Shown one piece after another: positions 22,567 through 30,811 of a DNA stretch of 64,000 nucleotides. Each line of letters begins with the position of its first letter. Position 1 is the stretch's first letter. The DNA is taken from positions 1-64,000 of the IMG/VR virus record IMGVR_UViG_3300027861_002706, one strand, 5' to 3'. The DNA is from a virus. The notes under the pieces were generated by a model that was not told where the DNA came from, searched no databases, and worked only from the letters and a program-made list of their open reading frames with translations. Position numbers and translations under genes: made by a program.

Positions 22567-25500
22567 TTATCCTATAAACCAAGCAAATGCTTCTGCAGGA
22601 GTAAGATCAGAAGACCCGCCACCACCAGGAAGATTTCCTATTTGAACTTTCTTTTTAGCATGCAGTGCTGCACTATCTTCAATGATAAGAAGGTCTGCCG
22701 ATACCGGAGTTGTCTTTTCAGTAAGAGACGATATTTCAGCCGCGACATTATCATGGATAGCAGTTCCATCTGCTCCATCATCAACTGTCGGGTTAGGATA
22801 GGTACCGCCTAGATCACCACCGGCTGATCCATTTGGTGGACGACTAGCACTTGAGTCATCCAATGTGGCATCAGTAACAACAGCGTTTAATTCAGCTAGA
22901 GTTCCGGCATCAAGATTACCTATGTCTGTATTATGCGGATTAGTTTTACTGCTGAGATGGGTATCTATGGTAGCATGAGTATTACTGCCTACATTTTGTA
23001 TAGCAGTATGGTCTATATCGCCTTCAATAAAGTGTACTGTTCCGCTAGCAGTATGCGCATTAAAATCTACTAATGCAGCCTTAGTATCTCCTAAGGTATC
23101 TACATATGTTTTATTGGCTGCATCGAGAGTTGATCCAGGAGCTTTTGTAACTGTTAGTGTTTTGCCAGCTGGAATAGTAAGACTACCTGATATAGTTTGA
23201 TCACCAGTAGCAGTTTTATCAAGATATACATCTGAAAGATCTCCATGGTTAAAGTTCTTCGGCATATTAGCCGTAGACCCTCCTGGAAGATCAGCAGGAT
23301 TTAGATTCTTAATAGTCGATTCAATGCCGATATAATCTATATGGGCCTGTTGATAGTAAAGGGCAAGATTTGAACCTGCATTGATATAATGCCCAGTCTC
23401 AGGAACAAGTTTAAGATATATATTGTCTCCAGTAAATGGATTTATTATTGCAGGCGAGTGTATCACTCCGATCGCGTTTGTTGGAACAATATTTCCTGTG
23501 GCTAAGACGCTTCCAGTAGTATGTACTCCTCCTGTTACGGAGACAGGATAGATAGAGTAATCCATAGAGACTAAGTAGATGGCATTGCCAGCTTTACTCA
23601 TATGTACGTGGACTTCTTCAATAGTAGATTCATATCCTGGCTCGATAATATTTGTATTATATTCTTTATATTCTATCACTGGATCAGTGTAAGTATCATC
23701 AACATCGTCGGTTATAGTATTGCCATGTATCGAATCAGCTAAAGTAAATGATTCGGATTGAAAATCATGTTCGAATAGATGTATATGACGATTAACAAAT
23801 TTAGAAACACTAGTATCCCAAACTAGCGAATCCATTCCACTTACATTTGTTACAGATACATCCGCTAATCCAGCAATACTAGTGAAGTGTATGTCTGTGT
23901 CACTGGTGTGGAGTATAATGGTTGCAGACTGAGCATTAAAGTTATCAACGGTGGCATAGCTACCGAAGTCAACTATCTGGGACTCAGTGATATCTATCTC
24001 ACCAGTCGTGAAGTGGATGCCCGTGTCGCCAGTGTGTGGTACAAACTCACTGGTTAATGTATATTGTGGGTGGTCATTGTCGGATAGCCCAAGTATGTTC
24101 CCGTGATCTATCTCACCAGTAGTGAAGTGGATGCTCGCATCACCGGTGTGACCTGTAAAGTTGCCACTGAGGTCGTTAACATAAGTGTTGGTAGCATATG
24201 TGCCAAGGTCAACTATCTGGGACTCAGTGATACTGATCTGGCTTGTTGTAAAGTGGATGCCCGTGTCACCAGTATGCCCTGTCATGGCTGTGACATGGTT
24301 ATCTATATCATCATGACTGTTAATACCTATGTTAGTTATAAGAGTGTGATTGATATCGCCTTGAGTAAAGTGGATATCGGCATTACCTGTGTGCCCTGTA
24401 AAGTTGCCACTAAGAGTATCAACATCACTGCTACTACCGGCTGGAACCCACGCCGGCATAGCATCTATTCCTCTAGTTTCCAGCACGTATCCACTATTAG
24501 CGGCGTCTAATTCTATCCAGTCTCCTCCGCTGTTAATCAGAATGGAGCCAGTGTCTGTGTTATTTTCAGTAACATTACCAAAATTATCTAAAGATACTCC
24601 AGCATATGCCACACTTCCAGGGGTAGAAACCCATCCTCCATAGGCAGTCTGGTATATTAAAAAATGTCCCTGGGTGGCGTGGGCGGGGTATCCAGGAGTA
24701 GATGGATGGCTTACATCACCTATATCAATCAGGCCTGTTATTGAAGCAGTTGCCCATGATGGATAGCCATCGGAGCCTTGCTGCAGAAACAGTCCAGTAT
24801 TGTCAGTACCTGTGACTAGTCCTGTTAAAGTTGATCCAGTACCATAATATATTGATCCATCGTCGATTGGATTAGGAGTATCTGAAAGACCGATGAAGTC
24901 ACTAGCGCCGGCGCCGGCGCTACCACTCACATTAGCAGGTTTCCAAGTTCCACCTGTGAATGTTAATACTTGTCCTGCAGAAGGAGAAATAGCAGATACG
25001 TCATCTAATCCAGTAAGCTTAGTGAAGTGTATGTCCGCGTTACTGATATGCGGTATAAAATCACTAGTTAATGTGTACTGGGGGTGGTCATTGTCAAGTA
25101 GCCCAGCTATGTTTCCGTGATCTATCTCACCTGTAGTAAAGTGAATGCTTGCATCCCCAGTGTGCCCTGTGAAGTTGCCACTAAGAGTATCAATATCACC
25201 GACACCACCAGCTGGAACCCACGCCGGCAAAGCATCTGTTCCTCTTGTCTCCAAGACATATCCGCTATTAGCAGGGTCTAGCTCTATCCACGTTGCACCG
25301 CTGTTAATTAGAAGAGAACCAGTGTTTATATTGTCTACAGTGACGTTACTTAAATAACCGAAAGGTATCCGTTCCGCCATAATAGCGGGAGTTACCGGAA
25401 CCCAAAAACCTGAGTCGGTTAGGTTTGCTTCATATACTAGAACCTTCCACGGCTCGGGTGCTCCATATACTTCGAAATTAACATCTGTTAATCCAGATAG

Positions 25501-28500
25501 CGTAGAGCTACCACCGCCGCCGCCACCAAAGTTACTAGTAGCAGCACCAGTCCAGTTACTACCGTCGTAAACTAAAACTTCGCCGGCTGCAGGATCATCA
25601 TCTACACCACCTATGTCGCTTAGGCTGCTGCTATTAAGCCAACTACCAGTAAGCATTTCTACCATACCAGTCCAGTATGGTGTAGTAGCTGCCGCGCCAG
25701 TACTTATAAGTACATGGTCGACAGAGTTAGGAGGCTCTAGCGCATCCCATTCTGAGCCATTCCAACGAAGCAAAGCCCCTGCATTTGTGGGTGCAGGAAG
25801 ATGACCTCCTTCAATGCCTGCCCAATAAGGATAACCTATTGTGCTCTGCCGTAGATATTTACTGGCGCCATCGCCGGAAGGCAACAGATCAATTCTACCT
25901 CCACTGAATATATATATATCTCCGTTTTGTGGTGCAGCCGGTAAGCCATGATCTCCCCAGCCAAAAGCAGTATTCCAGTCACCAACCTTTGTATAAGTAA
26001 TATCACGGATTCCTATATTAATCTTATCAGCGGTTCCCATATCAATATTGAAGCCGCTAGCATCGAGGTTGCCACCTAGCTGAGGAGATGTATCTTCAAC
26101 AATACTTGATATGCCGCCGCCAGCACCCGCAGGGGTATCCCATCTTATATATCCGTCAGGACCTTGTTGTAAGAATTTTCCGGTACTACTCTCACCTGTA
26201 GCTAGTCCTGTTATTTTGTCATCAGTAACATAGAGCACTTCTCCGTTATCAATAGCTAGTGTAGTATCATCAAGATCAATGAAGCTAAGTGTTGCTATAG
26301 CTGCAGCGTTGGTCGCACCTGTGCTCGCTATGTTACTCACGTTGGTTGCTATATTACTCACATTGGTTGCTATGGCTGCAGCGTTGGTCGCACCTGTGCT
26401 CGCTATGTTGCTCGCATTGGTTGCTATATTACTCACATTGGTTGCTATGGCTGCAGCGTTGGTCGCACCTGTGCTTGCTATGTTACTCACGTTGGTTGCT
26501 ATATTACTCACATTGGTTGCTATGGCTGCAGCGTTGGTCGCACCTGTGCTTGCTATGTTACTCACGTTGGTTGCTATATTACTCACATTGGTCGCTATAG
26601 CTGCAGCATTGGTTGCTCCAGTGCTCGCTATGTTGCTCGCATTGGTTGCTATGTCGCTCACGTTGGTCGCTATAGCTGCAGCATTGGTTGCTCCAGTGCT
26701 CGCTATGTTGCTCACGTTGGTTGCTATGTCGCTCACGTTGGTCGCTATAGCTGCAGCATTGGTTGCTCCAGTGCTCGCTATGTTGCTCGCATTGGTTGCT
26801 ATTGCTGCAGCATTGGTCGCACCTGTGCTTGCTACAAGAGTATCTACTTCAGATTCTCTGTAATATAGAACATCTCCCCTACCGGTAGTTAAATACTGTC
26901 CATGGTCATCGCCATCTAGGTTTAGTAGGCTAGCGTGGCTTATACTGCCTAAATCTACTGTGCCACTAGCTATTCCACTAGCATGCCCAAATTCATCGAA
27001 TGATATATCTCGTATAAAGGTATTTCCTGCATTATCTGAGTCTGGAGCTACTGGAGTAACAGCGGGATGAGCAGTTAAATACCCAAGAGTTCCATGGTTG
27101 CCCCAACCATGAGCTGTATTCCATTGCCCTATATTAGCTGCATCCGCAGCATTAATAGTAACAGTGCCATCCCCATCAGAAACTACAATGCCGGCACTGC
27201 TAAAGTCTGAAGTTGGGGCATACTGGGGATGATCAGCAACATCCTCTAGGCCACCTAATAAACCATGACTTATACTGCCTGGAGCTATAGTATCTTGACC
27301 AACAGTAGCTACGTGTCCATGTGTATTAAACGTCATTGCAGAAATAAATTTGTTAGTCGCAGCAGTTATATTATCCGGCTGACTAAAATTACCACCACTA
27401 ATATTTCCGTGATTTATTTGAGTTTCATCAAAAGAAATACCTATGCCATCGGCATCACCTGCTGTAGTTACAAATGAACCATCACCGGACATGTATAAGA
27501 CCGGATCTGTACTAGCATCTACTACAAGGCCGCCATCTCCTGCTGCACCTGAGAATCCGTCACCACCAACACCACCGGCTCCACCATCACCAAGAGTATC
27601 GGCAACATATCCAATAAATATCTGTGGAGTAGGTATAGTGTTACAAAATCTATCAAATACTTGTTTTACTATCACAGTATTAGACCCAGCGGCGGCATGG
27701 CTAGATATATCTACAAATAAACTCAGCCCATCAGCCGATAATGTAGTATTCGCACCAACATCATTTCCCCCATTAACTGTTATATTCCCAGGCCCAGTCA
27801 TACAAGCTAGATCAACTTGATGTGTGAAGGTAAGCATCACTGTAGTAGGCAGGGCTCCAGAGTCTACCAGTGCAGCATATTGTGGGAATGAGTTGTCTAA
27901 TGCGGGTACAGGTCTCTCGAAATACAATATATATAGTGTTAAACTTTGCTGATTGATGTTAACCAGCGATTGCGCTATGACATCTTTGTATTTTACTCCT
28001 ACTGAGTTTAGATAAGCTGCAAGTCTGTTCTGTACATTTGCGTATCTAGGTATAGAGACCTCTAATACACCTAGATATCCTTGTCTTTTAACTACAGGAG
28101 GGTGATCTTCTCCTCTATCGTGAAAAGATGCCGCACCTATGGTATAGGATATTGCACGTATACCTAGTCCTTGATCAGACAGAGCATTACCGGCTCTGTC
28201 AGACACTGATACAATCTCAAGAGTTTTAACTCCTGCGATATTGTATCCAGCAATACTACCTACATCAATATTAAGTATATACTCATCTACTGACAGTAGA
28301 TTCGCAGCTACATCTGTCTGATTATACTTAACAGACCCTAATTTTATAGACCCGGGATTTATCTTATTATTAAATACTATAGAAACTTTGGCAGGAGCTG
28401 CACCTGTAGAAAATGCTCCTCCGTTAGGAGGGAATATGCTTTCTGGGTAAAATTCATTCTCTTGTACAGATAATCTAAGAGCTACGTTCTTCTCTTGATC

Positions 28501-28644
28501 ATTACCTATAGCTTCAAACTTTATAATTTTTGTAGAGTCTACCGGACTCTCTCTATCTGTGAGAGAGTGTAAGATCCGTTTAAATCCAGATAGACTATTC
28601 GGGTTACCTGGGTCATGATTATAGAAGTATTCTACTATAGGCAT
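22567..28644 (-). CDS. Giant tail fibre / adhesin (2025 residues)
   Basis: Domains in order: two Ig-like units (about 60-165 and 255-345; the second has strand and D..GN spacing like SbsA/Big_5 domains), a glycine-rich hinge at about 355-375, and repeated beta modules with DHGQY or DHPQY and NIGQWNTAHGW motifs. A coiled-coil array follows at about 604-784, then several near-identical copies of a GNFTGHTGD.SIHFTTGEIDH module. The C-terminal end contains ANKTYVDTLGD, SLTEKTTPVSADLLIIEDSA and KKKVQIGNLP, common at the distal end of phage fibres. It is almost certainly trimeric and binds the host surface. The repeats make it prone to length change by recombination. It is the longest gene in the window. 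Confidence 0.88.
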   Translation of the reverse strand: MPIVEYFYNHDPGNPNSLSGFKRILHSLTDRESPVDSTKIIKFEAIGNDQEKNVALRLSVQENEFYPESIFPPNGGAFSTGAAPAKVSIVFNNKINPGSIKLGSVKYNQTDVAANLLSVDEYILNIDVGSIAGYNIAGVKTLEIVSVSDRAGNALSDQGLGIRAISYTIGAASFHDRGEDHPPVVKRQGYLGVLEVSIPRYANVQNRLAAYLNSVGVKYKDVIAQSLVNINQQSLTLYILYFERPVPALDNSFPQYAALVDSGALPTTVMLTFTHQVDLACMTGPGNITVNGGNDVGANTTLSADGLSLFVDISSHAAAGSNTVIVKQVFDRFCNTIPTPQIFIGYVADTLGDGGAGGVGGDGFSGAAGDGGLVVDASTDPVLYMSGDGSFVTTAGDADGIGISFDETQINHGNISGGNFSQPDNITAATNKFISAMTFNTHGHVATVGQDTIAPGSISHGLLGGLEDVADHPQYAPTSDFSSAGIVVSDGDGTVTINAADAANIGQWNTAHGWGNHGTLGYLTAHPAVTPVAPDSDNAGNTFIRDISFDEFGHASGIASGTVDLGSISHASLLNLDGDDHGQYLTTGRGDVLYYRESEVDTLVASTGATNAAAIATNASNIASTGATNAAAIATNVSDIATNVSNIASTGATNAAAIATNVSDIATNASNIASTGATNAAAIATNVSNIATNVSNIASTGATNAAAIATNVSNIATNVSNIASTGATNAAAIATNVSNIATNASNIASTGATNAAAIATNVSNIATNVSNIASTGATNAAAIATLSFIDLDDTTLAIDNGEVLYVTDDKITGLATGESSTGKFLQQGPDGYIRWDTPAGAGGGISSIVEDTSPQLGGNLDASGFNIDMGTADKINIGIRDITYTKVGDWNTAFGWGDHGLPAAPQNGDIYIFSGGRIDLLPSGDGASKYLRQSTIGYPYWAGIEGGHLPAPTNAGALLRWNGSEWDALEPPNSVDHVLISTGAAATTPYWTGMVEMLTGSWLNSSSLSDIGGVDDDPAAGEVLVYDGSNWTGAATSNFGGGGGGSSTLSGLTDVNFEVYGAPEPWKVLVYEANLTDSGFWVPVTPAIMAERIPFGYLSNVTVDNINTGSLLINSGATWIELDPANSGYVLETRGTDALPAWVPAGGVGDIDTLSGNFTGHTGDASIHFTTGEIDHGNIAGLLDNDHPQYTLTSDFIPHISNADIHFTKLTGLDDVSAISPSAGQVLTFTGGTWKPANVSGSAGAGASDFIGLSDTPNPIDDGSIYYGTGSTLTGLVTGTDNTGLFLQQGSDGYPSWATASITGLIDIGDVSHPSTPGYPAHATQGHFLIYQTAYGGWVSTPGSVAYAGVSLDNFGNVTENNTDTGSILINSGGDWIELDAANSGYVLETRGIDAMPAWVPAGSSSDVDTLSGNFTGHTGNADIHFTQGDINHTLITNIGINSHDDIDNHVTAMTGHTGDTGIHFTTSQISITESQIVDLGTYATNTYVNDLSGNFTGHTGDASIHFTTGEIDHGNILGLSDNDHPQYTLTSEFVPHTGDTGIHFTTGEIDITESQIVDFGSYATVDNFNAQSATIILHTSDTDIHFTSIAGLADVSVTNVSGMDSLVWDTSVSKFVNRHIHLFEHDFQSESFTLADSIHGNTITDDVDDTYTDPVIEYKEYNTNIIEPGYESTIEEVHVHMSKAGNAIYLVSMDYSIYPVSVTGGVHTTGSVLATGNIVPTNAIGVIHSPAIINPFTGDNIYLKLVPETGHYINAGSNLALYYQQAHIDYIGIESTIKNLNPADLPGGSTANMPKNFNHGDLSDVYLDKTATGDQTISGSLTIPAGKTLTVTKAPGSTLDAANKTYVDTLGDTKAALVDFNAHTASGTVHFIEGDIDHTAIQNVGSNTHATIDTHLSSKTNPHNTDIGNLDAGTLAELNAVVTDATLDDSSASRPPNGSAGGDLGGTYPNPTVDDGADGTAIHDNVAAEISSLTEKTTPVSADLLIIEDSAALHAKKKVQIGNLPGGGGSSDLTPAEAFAWFIG
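26294..26835 (-). repeat. 75-bp tandem array encoding a 25-residue coiled-coil repeat
   Basis: Seen on the protein strand, the motif STGATNAAAIAT occurs eight times, at 25-residue spacing except for a shorter first interval. The units are IASTGATNAAA plus two IATNVSN-type heptads (11+7+7 residues). At DNA level the units are near-identical 75-mers, with a few alternating variants (NVSD, NASN). It forms the stalk of the giant fibre. Confidence 0.9.
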
Positions 28645-28646
28645 AT

Positions 28647-29171
28647 TTAGCCAACCGCAAAATCAACCTGCACAGTCAGCTTGGTGACATTGGTAGCCGC
28701 CTTGACGTCCAGTATTAGAGAACTGGTATTAGAAAGTGCGGCACCCGTGTCGGGGCCCTTTAGCTGCCATGCACTTGACGCTCCTGTAAGGTCGGCCGTT
28801 AATATTTCTGTTGTATCATTAAGGAAGTTGGCTGTGAGCCCATCTCCAGAATATATGACCTTTACTTCACCTATAGTAACATCTGTTCCAGGTCTCAATA
28901 GATAGAATTGTCCGGTTTCTATATTAGTTGAGCTACTAAATATATTTGAAACGTTATGTGTGAGTATCCTTGAGTTAAGGCTGGCATTATTCGACTCTAA
29001 ATCAGTGATATCAGATTTAACAGCAACAATAGAATTCTCGTTTGCTTGTATACGAGTCTCCTGTAGTTTACTAAGCGCCAATAGCTCTGCTTTAGCAGCC
29101 TTAAGATCTATCTGCTTTTGCTTAGCGGATAGAAGGCTATCTATATCGGGATTAGTGTATGGATCTGCCAC
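28647..29171 (-). CDS. Coiled-coil plus beta-domain tail protein
   Basis: The 174-residue protein has a long helical first half (residues 10-70, AKQKQIDLKAAKAELLALSK and following, heptad-like with regular L/I positions). A beta-rich domain follows, with RPGTDVTIGEVKVIYSGDGL and a last stretch SLILDVKAATNVTKLTVQVDF. The form suggests a trimeric attachment or chaperone-like collar for the giant fibre encoded 3 bp downstream. There is no direct motif match. Confidence 0.65.
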   Translation of the reverse strand: MADPYTNPDIDSLLSAKQKQIDLKAAKAELLALSKLQETRIQANENSIVAVKSDITDLESNNASLNSRILTHNVSNIFSSSTNIETGQFYLLRPGTDVTIGEVKVIYSGDGLTANFLNDTTEILTADLTGASSAWQLKGPDTGAALSNTSSLILDVKAATNVTKLTVQVDFAVG

Positions 29172-29173
29172 TT

Positions 29174-29395
29174 TTAATCCTTATCATCATGATCTTCATC
29201 ATGATCTTTCTTTTTCTTCTTCCATTTTCTTCGCATAATTTTTTCTAGTGTTGATTTACTACACTTCTTTTTTTTATGTGTAAAATTTGATTCCACTACT
29301 AATGGCGTAGCTGCCTTCTTCTTTTTAGGAAGACCTAGCACCTTTCTTATCAACATATGCAATGCTGAGAAAATTGATCTAATTGGGTTTGCCAT
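29174..29395 (-). CDS. Very basic small protein with His/Asp-rich tail
   Basis: The 73-residue protein has an amphipathic N-terminal helix (IRSIFSALHMLIRKVLGLPK) and lysine runs (KKKK twice and KKKKK). It ends in an acidic, histidine-containing tail (DHDEDHDDKD). The lysine runs are coded by long A tracts on the minus strand, one of eight. The composition suggests nucleic acid or membrane contact, but nothing specific can be assigned. It overlaps the 39-codon gene upstream. Confidence 0.6.
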   Translation of the reverse strand: MANPIRSIFSALHMLIRKVLGLPKKKKAATPLVVESNFTHKKKKCSKSTLEKIMRRKWKKKKKDHDEDHDDKD

Positions 29396-29498
29396 TTTTC
29401 TTCCTCCTTTTCTGTTGATCTTTCTTTTTTCCAGAAGATTTCTTTATCCGAGAAGCTTTTGTTTTTTTACTAGAGTATGAACCTGGACCGAAAGCCAT
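29379..29498 (-). CDS. 39-residue lysine-rich protein
   Basis: A short frame with GGAGATAAAA directly before its ATG encodes a product starting MAFGPGSYSSKKTKASRIKK. It contains 15 lysines or arginines among 39 residues and no acidic residue except one aspartate. It fills the 119-bp gap between two accepted genes, and its end overlaps the start of the 73-residue basic protein. The good ribosome site and fit in the operon support it. Function unknown: nucleic acid binding or a packaged virion peptide is possible. Confidence 0.55.
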   Translation of the reverse strand: MAFGPGSYSSKKTKASRIKKSSGKKKDQQKRRKKNGKPN

Positions 29499-29514
29499 TT
29501 TTTATCTCCTATTC

Positions 29515-30810
29515 CTACGATACACTGTACTGAAGACCTATTGAGTCAAGCACAGGGGTAGTACCTGCGAAGAAGTTACTGCTGACAGATGCAGTTTCTA
29601 TGTAGTTAAGAGTAGTAATAACATATATATTATCGACTGTTCCTAAATCTATCGGTTGCACAAGACTTTGTGGACTAGAGTTTATACTAGAGTCCCATAG
29701 GATATTATTCCCAAGTAGGTCTGAGGCAATCTTAAACCGCATGTTATCTATATCTTTAGTATAATCAGGAGTAGTCTCAAAGAGATGTAGGCCTTTAAAT
29801 TTCTTATTAGGAGGACAAGTAAACTTTGTTATAAATGTATGGTTGTCACCGAGAGAAGCTGTAGCAGAATATGTTTTATCAAACTCTGACAGCTGGAGGC
29901 CTAGCTCTTGTAGGCCATAGCTAAAGACTTTTCGGCCGTTCTCTTCATACCAATTTCTCTGCCTAAGTCTTATCTTTATCCTTTGTACAGATTGGGTAGA
30001 GAAGAAGAATCTGGAGTCGCGTGCATTATCTAAGGGAAGAGCAGTAGTTGGAAAAATGGGGTATGAATTTCCTGGCGCACTAAAACCACCAGATAGATCC
30101 GCGCTTATACCCAAGTCGAACACATCTACCTGCGACACAGGATATGGCCTGATGTATAGGGCATTCGCTTCAGTGTTAGCCTGGTCAGGTATCCTGACAG
30201 TGAGCTCTACCTGTACTTCTTCAACATCGCTATCTAAATCGAACTCTACTTTTCTTTGCCAATAGCTTTGATTGTCTCCATTGAATGCATTCTCTGGATT
30301 ACCTTGAGATAGTTTTACGTAGCCGGATTCATAGTCTACAAGCTCTATAATAGACGTGACATCTATTTGAATAGACTGAGATATAGGCACAATGCTGCCA
30401 GAAATTATACTATTCGTATAAAACTTGTTTTCTACTGCATTTATGGGTACAGTCGCTTGGTTAAATAGTGTATTAATCCTGGGTTTTGTAGATTGATTGG
30501 TTCCTGGGAAAGTGATACCAGTCAGGTCTGTCATGGACTTAAATGCTTTTATGCGTAAATTTTGTGCAGCCCTGATGGCTCTGTCAAAGGACTCCTCGTC
30601 CTCGAGCTGGGCTACTCTCTTCTTTAAGTTAGAAATTTCTCTTATAGCTGTGTTTAATACATCAAGAGTGGAGCTCTCATTGACGTTTACCTGGTTTACA
30701 GTGTTTTGCAAATCAGCGATCGTAGAGTCTACAAATTTATTCATATCAGAACTGCTTATTCGGCCGTTCTGAGGTATTCTCATTCGTTCTGTCGTTAAGT
30801 GTACTGACAT
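29515..30810 (-). CDS. Discoidin-like virion protein (431 residues)
   Basis: A short N-terminal part with a coiled coil (about 30-80, ending ISNLKKRVAQLEDEES) leads to a beta-rich body. The segment FNGDNQSYWQRKVEFDLDSD with later IKIRLRQRNWYEENGRKVF and YGLQELGLQL follows the spacing of discoidin (F5/8 type C) folds: an N-D-...-W loop, a strand pair and a closing aromatic/leucine strand. The same plan recurs in the next three genes upstream. These domains usually bind glycans. No enzymatic motif is visible. Confidence 0.6.
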   Translation of the reverse strand: MSVHLTTERMRIPQNGRISSSDMNKFVDSTIADLQNTVNQVNVNESSTLDVLNTAIREISNLKKRVAQLEDEESFDRAIRAAQNLRIKAFKSMTDLTGITFPGTNQSTKPRINTLFNQATVPINAVENKFYTNSIISGSIVPISQSIQIDVTSIIELVDYESGYVKLSQGNPENAFNGDNQSYWQRKVEFDLDSDVEEVQVELTVRIPDQANTEANALYIRPYPVSQVDVFDLGISADLSGGFSAPGNSYPIFPTTALPLDNARDSRFFFSTQSVQRIKIRLRQRNWYEENGRKVFSYGLQELGLQLSEFDKTYSATASLGDNHTFITKFTCPPNKKFKGLHLFETTPDYTKDIDNMRFKIASDLLGNNILWDSSINSSPQSLVQPIDLGTVDNIYVITTLNYIETASVSSNFFAGTTPVLDSIGLQYSVS

Positions 30811-30811
30811 T

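Noticed and set aside
24103-24510. 135-codon plus-strand frame with regular cysteines
   Set aside because: It lies opposite the repeated GHTGD...IHFTTGEIDH modules of the fibre; its periodic cysteines mirror the repeat on the real coding strand.
26279-26863. 194-codon plus-strand frame rich in Ala, Leu and Val
   Set aside because: It is the complement of the 75-bp coiled-coil repeats of the giant fibre; the repeats simply lack stops on that strand. There is no ribosome site and no protein-like variety.
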